Source: Lingula anatina (Eukaryota > Brachiopoda > Lingulata > Lingulida > Lingulidae). From it: 62,000 bases of DNA. The translations under genes were made by a program, and so were the position numbers. The stretch spans positions 113,481-175,480 of the forward strand of contig NW_019775499.1 of NCBI RefSeq assembly GCF_001039355.2, in the 5' to 3' direction. The notes below the pieces were generated by a model that saw nothing but the letters and a program-made list of their open reading frames with translations, did no database searches and was not told where the DNA came from. Positions 1 through 10,179 of this stretch are shown in pieces; positions within the stretch are counted from its first letter, which is position 1, and each line of letters begins with the position of its first letter.

Positions 1-65
1 ATAAAAACCCATTTAATCTCATCAGAAAGAATTTACTTTTTTAACAACACTGTACATAATCTAAC

Positions 66-3000
66 CTTTCCACAGCCAGCTACAACACTGTTGATGACAT
101 CATCAAGACTGCTGCCTGAACCTGGCTGGCCATCCGTCTTCGGCTGTAGACATAAACATTTTAACAAAATTAAGCACAACAGACTTGATTACTTGTTTAA
201 ATTAAAGAAAAACATCATGCTCTGTTCAATGATTATGAATAAAGTGGTTAAATGGGAATCGATTAAATTATAGGTTATGGCATAAATGTACAAAAACCTC
301 ACCAGTAATCGATTCACATTTGACCTTTAACATATTTTGTAGTATAAGTGTACAATCTACAAAACATAATAATTAAGACTTGACAAAGGTTGATTATTAC
401 CTATCACAATATTATTACCAAGCAGTTTCAAATGTATAATAATTATTAAAGGGATATCATCAAAAAGATACCAATAAGCAAGGAAGGTCAAATATTATAC
501 TACGATGCACAAAAATCAACTGTGTACTTTATCTTGACTGATTTTAAAACAAATAATCTTAAACAATGACCTATCCAGAAAAAAATATACATTAAGCTCT
601 ATTTTGGATAAATCAGGACTGTTTTCTACCTTTCTGCCTCTCTTTTTTAACTTTTTACGCCTTGCATGTTTAGCTGTGTGGGCCTCCAGGACCTTTTTGG
701 ATGGTTTGGGAAGCCTTGAAGAAGTCTTTACTCCTCCTGGAGGTTGAGAAAAAAGTTACCATTTCACTAGCTTATTTCTAGTAAGCAATGAAAACCCAAC
801 AAACATTTATGCCTTTTTAATTTAACCCTGAAAGAAACTTTTTCAAGGAGACAAAACATTAAGACTAAAAATACCTAATAAGACAAACTTTTGTGTACAT
901 TCAGTGGCCTCCTTAAAAACTTGTAAGAAAGGTGGTCAAGATGGTGGTAATTTTTATTACAATCCTTCTTATTTTAATTTACAAACTTATCTTTCACTAA
1001 CTTTCTTCAGTGGTCCCTGCCCCTTCTTCCTCGTCTGGGCCCTCACTGTTACTCTGGAACTTGGACGTATACCTTCCCCTCTGTTTGTCGTTCATAGCGT
1101 TCCACTGCTGCTTCAGGTACGCCTCAACCATGGCCTCATCAAATTCATTGTGTTCTGACTTAACCTGATCCCGATGCTTCTCACAAAAAACTAAGAACTG
1201 ACCTGGAGATTTCTCTTTTAATGCCCTGCTGGTTTTCTTTGGCGATGCCTCTTCTGAGTTGGTGTGCATTTCCGGACCTGTCCTGCTTTTCTTTGCAACT
1301 GGCGATGAACTAACAGATTCTTTATTACTAAGCTTTCTTTTGTTGTAAGGCCTCTTTGGTTTGATGACTCCATTTGGTAAATCAGATCCTGGTTTCTCTG
1401 TGGCTCCATCAGCTCCCTGAGATTGGTCGTTTGGTTTGAGATCTTCGTAAACAAAGGTGTACTTGTGCTTGCGTTCGTTACGAGGCATCTGAAATGCCTC
1501 CTCTGCGCACTCAACAGCAAAGTCCCTGGCAAACTTCCTTCGTGAAGACACCTCAAATTTGTGAGCTATTTGTGCTTTGGCAGTTTTGTTGGGTGCTGCT
1601 GCCATCTTGTCCTGAATGTATTTATCAAAAGCTGCCTTGCCCTCATAGGGGAGAGTACTGGTTTCTGTCACCCAGCCGCGCTCTGCCACCTCACCAAAAA
1701 ACTGCATATGGTATTTCCTGGTTACACCTGAAATCATATTAAAACTGTGATTGAACTTGGAGGTAAAAAGCCAAAGAAAAGTGGAAGTAGGACATTTAAA
1801 TCAGTTATTAATGCAAACTCACAACTTGACCATCCTTAAATCTTTTGTCATCTCTGAATATTGAAAGTCATCAGGCACAATCACTTCCCAATGTTTTTTT
1901 TTTATTTTCTAGTTACTATATCCTTTATGCAAAGTTAAACAGCAATTTGTTTAAACAAATTTCTTAAATTCCCCCATTTAGAGATTGCACTTGACTTCCT
2001 GTAGCTACATCAAAGAAGAATGAAGCAAGGATATAACACCCCATTTCCATAGATTTTTAGATCGATCTATCCCTGTGGGGAGTCTCACTAGATTACTGTC
2101 AGCTTGGCCGGCTTAAGCGTCTGTCCCCCCTACTAAAAACTGTAAAGGGGTAATTAACTATGGTGTCCGCTCGGCTGACTGCAATTTAGCCTGAACCCCC
2201 AAGGAGTTAGGTCGATCTAAAACTTAATCTTTAGATCGATCTAAATCTCTGGGAAAGCACCCTAAGACTACTTAAAAATAAATTCTTTTTAATGCATATG
2301 AACATACATGATACATCACACAAATGTTACCTTGAAATTTTGTATATACCCCTTCTAGGGGGTCATAAGTGACCATGCACGGCCACCATGGATGACCTGA
2401 GACTTTAGACCACACCATCTCCCCAACCAGCCACTTGGGTGGTCTTTCTGCCTCCAACTGCTGTATAGGTTTACTGAGTTTGGGTGGAGTGGAAGGGGGC
2501 GTTGACTTCACGGACCCTGACAATGTCTCATCCTCCTTATCAAGGTCCTTTTTCTTTCGTCGCCGTTTCCCAGAATTATCAGCAATGCCATTGGCACTTG
2601 CCTCAGTTGGGGCAGCTTTAGCCACAGATTCCGCAGGCAGATTATCTGGTATAGAGTCTCCTGAATTTACCTTGGTGCCTTTCTTAATTCTCATCTTAGC
2701 AGGTGAAGCTACTCTACTTTTCACCTTCTTTTCACCTCCATTCTCATTACCATCACTTGTGTCACCTATAGCGTGATCGCTAATAGAAACATTTCCATTT
2801 GGCAACGAAGGGGTTGCATTTGATACTTTTTCTTCTTCATTCACCTTGGCTTCAATGTTTGCCACAATGTTTGGGAAAGCTGCAGTGTCTGAGGGAATGG
2901 GTCCAGGTAGAATGGCAGGCTCAGCATCTGCATAGGTCTGTTTTGCACTTGCCTTGCTCTGTGCTATCTTTGGGTTGTGAGACATTGGCGCTATCTGAGG

Positions 3001-3069
3001 GAGGTGACGATGGACAACCGGAACAGCCGGCTTGGATGAACGGCTGGCAGATTGTTGCTGCTCTTCCAT
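66..3069 (-). CDS. NSD: NSD-family histone-lysine N-methyltransferase, N-terminal 550 residues (partial at left edge)
   Basis: Four coding exons read right to left: 2331-3069, 1002-1727, 630-736 and 66-143, all in phase. Start is the ATG at 3069; an in-frame TGA lies just upstream. The first exon ends inside a PWWP domain (motif [15 protein letters not shown], residues about 208-246). The second exon completes it with [11 protein letters not shown] and also carries an HMG-box-like segment (SPGQFLVF to GRYTSKF, residues about 419-471). PWWP followed by an HMG box is the order in NSD2 (WHSC1), so NSD2-like is my best guess; a single invertebrate NSD gene is also possible. The rest is Ser/Lys-rich and low complexity. 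The PHD fingers, second PWWP and AWS-SET domain that would methylate H3K36 lie beyond base 1. The donor at 1001 is GTTAGT, a weaker consensus, but the frame continues correctly. Confidence 0.88.
2040..2255. mobile_element. Fold-back/MITE-like element in the NSD intron
   Basis: Two inverted arms share the palindromic core tagatcgatcta at about 2058-2070 and 2229-2243. Between them are further inverted pairs, for example gtcagcttggccgg near 2099 and ccgctcggctgac near 2167, plus short C/G-run arms. The element is about 215 bp, non-coding, and stands out from the AT-rich intron. No target-site duplication could be fixed. Confidence 0.5.
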
Positions 3070-3822
3070 GCTGTCATCAATGGACAATCATGGAACTAAA
3101 ATGAACAACAAAGACTTTGCAAAATAAATCTGCAAGTTATCTTTCTGTAGATATAAGTCTGCAATGCAATGTTAACCTCAAATGTAAAAATAGGAAAACA
3201 ATGGGGTACATTTTGTGATATTCTGCAGTATGTTGTGTTAATGGTAGTCTCAGTGAAATGCCTTTGATATTTTCAGATTTTCTGCAACATCACAACCTGC
3301 AATTAAATAATTCACACATCTGTACTTGATCTAGTTGCCAATTAGCATGCAAATTTACTTGGGGCCATTTGTTTTTGTATTCAACTCCGACACCTGTGGG
3401 TCCTGCATTTCCAGTAAAGGAACTAAAGTTTCATCTTTTAAAATCACAGAGCATCAACCCATTCAACACTCAAAACTCCTAGACCTGTTTAACATAAATT
3501 TTCACCCATCCCTCATAAAATTTTTCATGTTGGCAACAGCAAAACTGCGCTGCAAATGACAAATAAGCTTAAACATGGCACAGATTCTGATTGCAAGTAA
3601 TGAAAACAGATTTGCAAAAGTAGTTTAAACTTTAATTGCAACAGCTGGCCCTGGGCTACAGACAACAGCCATGACCTGAAACTGACAAAGCATTGTTTAG
3701 GTCAAAAGTGAAATCTCCGTCTTTAAATCATTTCCAAACATATAATATGCGTCAATCAAAACAAACACTATTAAAGCAAGGTTACACTTCAAATTTCAGA
3801 TATCATAACATTTTGTCTTTAC

Positions 3823-4613
3823 CTCTGTATAGACGTATTTTTATCTGAATTTTAATGTGACGAAGTGCAGAAGTTAATCAAATCACACGGCCACATTTGG
3901 GAGCCATGTTGGTCTCATTACTCAAACAAACTCGGTCGTAGTTTTCCGCACTGCTCTTGATAAGCCATATGTAGATAACTTTAAAAATTCTATAAAAATC
4001 TTAATAAAAACATATTTTACCTATGCAACCAACTGCAAAAAAAATCGGATGAACTTCCTACTCCCGCAAAGGCATAAAGTGCATCTTCGGGCCGGCTCGG
4101 CGGGAAAACGAGCTCTTGTGATTGGTTATTATTTCTCTACGGAAGCAACCGAACAGGTGCTTGTGCTTTACAATATGGCTGCGCCTATGAGTCCACATGT
4201 CGAAGTGGACACAAAGCACGTAAACAGAAACCTTTATCTTTATTTAATCTCTGAAGACATTCTCGGTGTATTATAATACATATTATGGAAATCTGCACTG
4301 TCAAACACAGTACATTTAATAGTTTTATATATGATTCACATGTAAATCACAACAATGTGACCACAAACGCTTCCCACCGGCGAGTTTAGCGTGGGTATTT
4401 CACCGATAGAGGGCCATTCATTCGCATGTAGTAACTTTTCATTCCCATAGGTGGGAGAGAGTGCTCCATGCATGATGACGTCTGCCAGTTGTCTGCGTTA
4501 GTAGTGTGCTGAATGCATTGAGAATTGATTCTGTGCATCTTGTATTTGTGTCTACACGTGGTCCAGGCGATACTGGGCTCATGGAACGGCGGAATATCCA
4601 GAATCCAGAAGGT
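3823..4613. promoter_or_regulatory. Shared promoter region between NSD (minus) and SMYD4 (plus), with putative non-coding first exons
   Basis: The two genes are head to head. A likely NSD 5'UTR exon ends at 3823 on the minus strand (donor GTAAAG) and would join the acceptor at about 3098, just upstream of the ATG at 3069. A likely SMYD4 5'UTR exon lies at about 4500-4611 (donor gtatag at 4612) and would join the acceptor before 4914. About 550 bases separate the inferred starts. An ATG at 4581 in the SMYD4 leader is out of frame with the main CDS and would be an upstream ORF. Transcript ends are inferred from splice signals only. The interval 3098-3822 is the NSD 5'UTR intron; I see nothing else in it. 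Confidence 0.45.
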
Positions 4614-4923
4614 ATAGTGTGTAAGATGGTACTTGCATGAATTGCTATCTACTACTAGTACCAGTTTTCTTTCGCGATGCCCTTACATGGGTACCTGCAC
4701 TGGATTTTATCATCTCAGATTACTCGAGTTTCACATGCTTGTTCACTACCGGTACAATGTATAAGGTATTTAGCAAACAGAGGTACCGCGGTAGGTTAAA
4801 TTATACGGACAATAACTGTGTTTTGATAAGGTGCAATAAAATGCAAAATGTAATATAACACAATATTGTTGTAGCAGGGGGCACTGTTTGAATGCTTTTT
4901 TTTCTCATTTCAGTAACAATACA

Positions 4924-6936
4924 ATGGAGGTGGAGGAGAAAAAGGGTATATTTCATACCTGGTATGACAGAATCTGTCAAACCCTGAAAGATGGCAGCCA
5001 GTTGCAGGAAATTTCAGCTGCCTTTGGCCAACAAAAAAGTGACGAAGAAAGATTTTCCTTTGTGTGGGATCTTCCTTGCCTTCATGAAACAATTCAAGTA
5101 GAACCCTCTCTTAGCTTAAAATCATCAGAGACATCAACTAAACTAAGAAAGAAAGGGAATCAGTTGTTTCAGAAGAAATTCTATGCAAAGGCACTAGAGG
5201 CTTACAATGAAAGTGTTATTATCGCACCTCCTGTTTGTGATAAACCCGGTGAAAGTGATCTGTCTCTGGCATTGGCCAACAGATCTGCTGTTTTATTCCA
5301 TATGCAAGAATATTTCCTTTGCCTCACGGATATTGAACAGTCTTTGGAAAATAACTACCCTGATGAGCTTAAGTATAAACTAGAAGAAAGAAAGGGGAAA
5401 TGCTATAGCAAGCTGAAGGAAAAGGGCAAGGCATGTGAGAGTTTTCATATAGCAAAGCAGCTGGTTGAGATTAGTACTGCTGATAGTAAGAAAAAACAAT
5501 CACTTATACAAGAAATTGAGAAGCAGTTAAAACAATTAGATATTTCCTCACCGGACAGTGAGGGTCCTGCAGCTGACTCAGTTGATGATTCAATGCCCAT
5601 GCCTGTTTTATCTCATGGACAGAGCCAGAAGTACCTGTCAGCATCCAGTGCCTTAGATGTGACCACTGCCCCTACACTAGGCAGGTTTCCAGTGGCCACT
5701 TGTGACATACAAGTTGGAGACACCCTTGTGATAGAGAAACCATTTGCCTCGGTGTTACTGAAACCATACAATGTTAGCCATTGTCACAGCTGTTTCAAAC
5801 AACTTGTGGCCCCCATACCCTGCAGTGAGTGCAGCACTGTTAGATACTGCAGTCAGAAATGTAAACAATCTGGATGGTTGAGGTTTCATCAGTTTGAATG
5901 CCCTTACTTGGACACTATTCAGCAGAGTGGCATTGGCGGCATGGGTCACCTAGCTTTAAGAGTGGTGCTTGTGGCAGGTTATGAATTTCTGTTAGGATTC
6001 AAAGAACTAGTCCAACACAAGGAGGTGGGCGATTGTTGTGAATTAGATTGGGGTCTCGATGAGAAAGGGCAGTATAGGTCGGATAACTATACAACGATCT
6101 ACAACCTTGTCACTCACTCAGAAGACAGAGCAGTGAATGATCTATTTCGTCGCACCATCATGTCAGTTTTCCTTCTAAAATGTCTGCAAAAGTCGCCATT
6201 TTTCCAGGAAAAAGATGTGGGCAAATCTATTCTTTGTTATTTCGGTGGATTGATTTTACGTCATTTGCAAAATTTACCTTGCAATGCTCACGAAATCTCA
6301 GAACTGGAGCTTGACCCTGATAATGTAGCTACTTCAACAACTAAGGAAATAGGTGCTGCCATCTATGCAATGATGAGCTTGTTCAACCACTCGTGTGATC
6401 CTGCAGTGACCAGGAATTTCTTAGGAGACGTGTGTATAGTTCGTGCCATACGGAATGTAACAAAGGGCAGTGAAGTGTCCGATAATTATGGTGCTTTATG
6501 TGCCATATCAGCTACCCCAGAAAGACGTGCAAAGCTTAAGGAACAATATTATTTCATTTGTCAGTGCCAACCGTGCGCTGAGAACTGGTTGCAGTATGAC
6601 CAACTCCCCAACACAGTTCCCATTTTCAAATGCGGTAGTTGTGCGGCCCCATTGCTTCTAAACGCAATGTCGGGAGTCGCCTCTAAGTGCATTAAATGTA
6701 ACAAGGAGCAAAATCTTACAGCTAAGGTCCAAGTTTTGAAAAGATCTGAACAGCTTTTTAGTAGTGCAATGGAAAAACTACTGCGAAATGCAGATGCAAA
6801 AACGGCACTGCCGATATTCCTTAGTCACATTAGACTGCTGGAGAAGCTGGTGGTTAGACCCTGGCAGGATTATAATAACTGTCAAGAAGCTATAAAACAA
6901 TGCTACAGCATTATGGGGAACTGCTCCAGAGTTTAA
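4924..6936 (+). CDS. SMYD4: SMYD4-like TPR/MYND/SET protein, 670 aa
   Basis: A SET-and-MYND protein of the SMYD4 class, the SMYD group with an N-terminal TPR region. Residues about 60-170 form the TPR-like helical part. A MYND zinc finger starts at residue 287 (CHSC ... CSEC ... YCSQKC ... HQFEC). The SET C-half has NHSC at 488-491 and a downstream NYG with the conserved tyrosine, then a post-SET-like cysteine cluster (CQCQPC, later CGSC and CIKC). I chose the ATG at 4924 because a clear acceptor (ctcatttcag) ends at 4913; upstream codons belong to the intron. The whole CDS is one exon. The C-terminus (after MGNCSRV) is shorter than the roughly 800 residues I remember for vertebrate SMYD4, so a missed 3' exon is possible. 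Family role: lysine methyltransferase; substrate not inferable here. Confidence 0.92.
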   Translation: MEVEEKKGIFHTWYDRICQTLKDGSQLQEISAAFGQQKSDEERFSFVWDLPCLHETIQVEPSLSLKSSETSTKLRKKGNQLFQKKFYAKALEAYNESVIIAPPVCDKPGESDLSLALANRSAVLFHMQEYFLCLTDIEQSLENNYPDELKYKLEERKGKCYSKLKEKGKACESFHIAKQLVEISTADSKKKQSLIQEIEKQLKQLDISSPDSEGPAADSVDDSMPMPVLSHGQSQKYLSASSALDVTTAPTLGRFPVATCDIQVGDTLVIEKPFASVLLKPYNVSHCHSCFKQLVAPIPCSECSTVRYCSQKCKQSGWLRFHQFECPYLDTIQQSGIGGMGHLALRVVLVAGYEFLLGFKELVQHKEVGDCCELDWGLDEKGQYRSDNYTTIYNLVTHSEDRAVNDLFRRTIMSVFLLKCLQKSPFFQEKDVGKSILCYFGGLILRHLQNLPCNAHEISELELDPDNVATSTTKEIGAAIYAMMSLFNHSCDPAVTRNFLGDVCIVRAIRNVTKGSEVSDNYGALCAISATPERRAKLKEQYYFICQCQPCAENWLQYDQLPNTVPIFKCGSCAAPLLLNAMSGVASKCIKCNKEQNLTAKVQVLKRSEQLFSSAMEKLLRNADAKTALPIFLSHIRLLEKLVVRPWQDYNNCQEAIKQCYSIMGNCSRV

Positions 6937-7141
6937 CTGAACCTTTTTGTAATTTTGATTTTTATTATACCCCATTTCATTAAATTCTTAGCAGATTTTT
7001 AGAATTCGGGGTGCAAATGTTATGGTAATGTAATGTCGCAAATAGATTCCGATTTTGTTTCCAAAAGAATTTTCAATTTTTAGCATTTTCCCCATCCCTT
7101 GTGTAGACACTGTTATCAGTTTCATCAAATGCCAACCCCGC

Positions 7142-7147
7142 AATAAA
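7142..7147 (+). terminator. Putative poly(A) signal for SMYD4
   Basis: AATAAA about 205 bases after the SMYD4 stop codon. This is the first canonical hexamer downstream on the plus strand. Position and consensus only. Confidence 0.4.
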
Positions 7148-7413
7148 ATTATTAAGACTACAACAAGTGGACTTTGGTTTCCTTCCAAATACAGTAGCTG
7201 TTGTATTTGTTGCGATTTGTGATTCGAAGAAAACTGTCTTCGGTCTTGGCCAAAAATTAAATAACTATTTTCAGAGCGGTGATTGAACTTGTTAATTTGC
7301 CTCATTTATTAGTAGAATGAAACTATCATTACGCCACTGTGGAGGGGACGATGGCTTAGAATCTTAGTGTAAGTAGTGGCTATTTGGAAAGCTTTGCGAC
7401 CGTTAACTTGTAA

Positions 7414-7626
7414 TACCCCCTTTACACTGGACGGCGTCTTTCTGCGACCATGAAATTTGGCATCGCTGTGGTCTTAATAAGGAGGAACGAGTATTGATTT
7501 TGTATCAGAATGAATGCTCAATGATCGGCCAGCTGTCGGCACGTAAAGTATTATAATTTTTTAACTGTCAAATGGGGCCGTACTGCTGGACGCAGAAAGG
7601 ACGCCGTCCAGTGTAAAAGGGGCTTA
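7414..7626. mobile_element. MITE-like element with about 33-bp terminal inverted repeats
   Basis: The left end at 7414-7446 (core tttacactggacggcgt) recurs inverted at 7591-7626 (core acgccgtccagtgtaaa), with only a few mismatches or one-base gaps. The element is about 213 bp, lacks coding capacity and sits in the SMYD4/Cdc20 intergenic space. TA dinucleotides flank both ends, which would fit a Tc1/mariner-type duplication, though the TSD is too short to be sure. The rest of 6937-8175 holds the convergent 3' ends of the two genes; I see no other feature there. Confidence 0.75.
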
Positions 7627-8120
7627 AGAGGGCATGGAGATGGCAGAGATGTTGAAAAGATAAGCTAAAATTCTTATACTGGGGGTCAACATAGGTGAAG
7701 CCGAAATACTTATAAAGCAACCAAAAAGACGATTCAGTTTTTACAAAGGTTTGTAATTATTATAAACTTGAAAGTGCGAACGAACAAGAACTGCTACACG
7801 AAGTCGTTTCAACAAGTATAAAACGTCATAAATAGAATCTGCTCAATTCAAATACGTTTATAACAAGTAGATTGGTAGTCAAATTACATGAATAATGAAA
7901 CATCACTTACACAGTTTGTAGCAAATAACGTATAATTAACGATCATGAACACGGTTCATTACGAAAGTTCTAATCCAACTACAGTGACGAGCCCTCCATC
8001 TTGATTACTACTATATATGCTCACTTTTTGATTGTGCTACGTTTTTTTAGGTCCGCTCTCTACAAACTAAACGTATAATCATTTACTATCTTTTTGGCCA
8101 TTAGGTAAAGGCATAGTATT

Positions 8121-8126
8121 TTTAAT
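8121..8126 (-). terminator. Putative poly(A) signal (ATTAAA) for the Cdc20-family gene
   Basis: ATTAAA on the minus strand about 50 bases after the stop codon at 8176. It is a common variant hexamer at a plausible distance. Weak evidence alone. Confidence 0.3.
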
Positions 8127-8175
8127 GCTGTAGATTATTCTATTGTAGTTTATGACTGATTCAGCACCTCTTTTT

Positions 8176-10137
8176 TCAGCGTATGGTTCGCAGTAATGCT
8201 GATGTCGTTGGAGAACCAAGGCAACACCGTTGTTTCTTTTTTATGTTCGCGTCGCCGAAGCAGTTCCATAAGCGCATTTTCTCATCTGGCGATGCTGACG
8301 CTGAAATAAAGATCAATGACGTACCGTTTTAAATTCTTCATTATTCTCTGAACGTAAAATGTGTGGCGCCAAAGTCTCGTTATCATGAAGTCATAATAAA
8401 ATTGAATATTCAGCGGTAGACAACAAAAAACATTACATACGTGATAAAGACATATTTTTGTATCTTTCAAACCATAAAAATTCGACATGGAACTTTCCAC
8501 GTATAAAATCACATTCTGTCATACATTTTAAATTCAAATTTATATACATGGCGTATTTTGTGAAGCCAACTTGAAACTGCAGCTAATTTTGCCAAGATCA
8601 ATTATATAACTAACTTTAACGACAGCTACAGCGAGAGGCCAATTAGTGACTGTTACTCTTCTTAATCATTTTCACAATTTTCTAATCAGAGAAAATATGT
8701 AGGCCTATTGGTAGATACTAAATGTAGGTAATTTGTAGTGAACTGCCATAAGGTAAAATTCTCCTCAGTCTATATAACAGAGACCAGAGGTATACCCACC
8801 TAATGTTTCTTCGTTTGGGCTAAGTGCTACGTGAAGTATGCCCTCTTCTTCCCCATCCAGATACAAAGCAGGATGTAGCTGACTGGGGTTCTTCCAGACC
8901 ACCAGGTTATGCTTGGTTCCTCTGTGACCGGTGATCAATTCCTGATCGTTAGTATTCCACAGCATACAAGTGATCTGAGAGAAAAATCGAAGTATGACAC
9001 GTTCATTAAGAGGATCCTCCGTAACAACACAAAACGTTACATTTCATTTGTTCCTGTTCTTTACAGTACATAAAGACTTGCACTTAAAGGGGGGCGATAG
9101 GCACATAAATGTATTTTCAGTTTGGTTTTTTTTCTGGGCTTCAATCCAAATATGACTTTCAAACAGGGTATCTAAAAGACTGTTTTAAGTTAGTCGTCAT
9201 GTGACACATTTGAATAAAAATGTAAAACGTACTTTATTTAATTAAGGGAGTAAAAGGCAGTGAATGGATTTTGAGAAGCGTCAAAAGCCAATAGCTTCAA
9301 TTGAACCCTACCCCAGAGTCGGTATCCACTTCCGTTAGTTTCAAGCCACTGTTAACATTCCACAAACGGATGCTTCCATCCCCAAGTTCTCCTCCGCTCG
9401 CAAGAATACTGTGTAGACCTGTGCACCATGTCAGGGCCTGAAGAGAAAATATTTTTAAAAATCTACAATATCAATTTAAGCAAATATTGTATACAGTCGG
9501 TGGACACTGGCAATTAAAGTCTTTCTTGTTCATTAATATATTAGAATAATATAAAATTAAATAGTGACTGGGCTGGGGTGCAAAAAGAAAAAAAATGTAT
9601 CTGTATTACTTGCATTATAGCACAGGTCACTTAAATAAACAAACAAACATAAAGTCAGACGAATTTAGGAGTCCAAATGTCGTGACTTTAACGCTAACGG
9701 GATTAAAATTTGAATGTGAAAACATGCTTTTGAAAATTGTTTAAAACCATATTTGATGAGGGTGTGTATGGAGATATGGAGAGAGAACGCAAGTGTAAAC
9801 CACATCTTTCTTTAAAAACAAAATCATATCGTTTTAAAAATATTCTCATACAAGTCGGATAGCAGTTTGTTGACTTACTCTCACTGCCGAGTTGTGCGCT
9901 GGTATTTTCTGATACAGTCTACGTTCGTTCATCTCCCGGATGCAGATTGTGCTGTCCTTGCCGCCGCTGGCAAGGTAGCGGCCGTCTGGGCTGAACCGAA
10001 GATTGCACACCCACGTGTGGTCTTTGTTGGTAGCAATGGGGGTCGGGGCCCGGGTGTCATGGAGATGGATGTTACCATCAGCATCACCACTGTAAAATAA
10101 TGTCTTTCAGGTTTATGGACATTATTAGGGGCAGATT

Positions 10138-10179
<42 letters not shown>

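Noticed and set aside
4888-4923. Upstream-extended start of SMYD4 and similar non-ATG starts (TTG at 3087, GTG at 61370)
   Set aside because: 4888-4913 is the splice acceptor region; the others are internal to exons or preceded by a stop, so they are not real starts.
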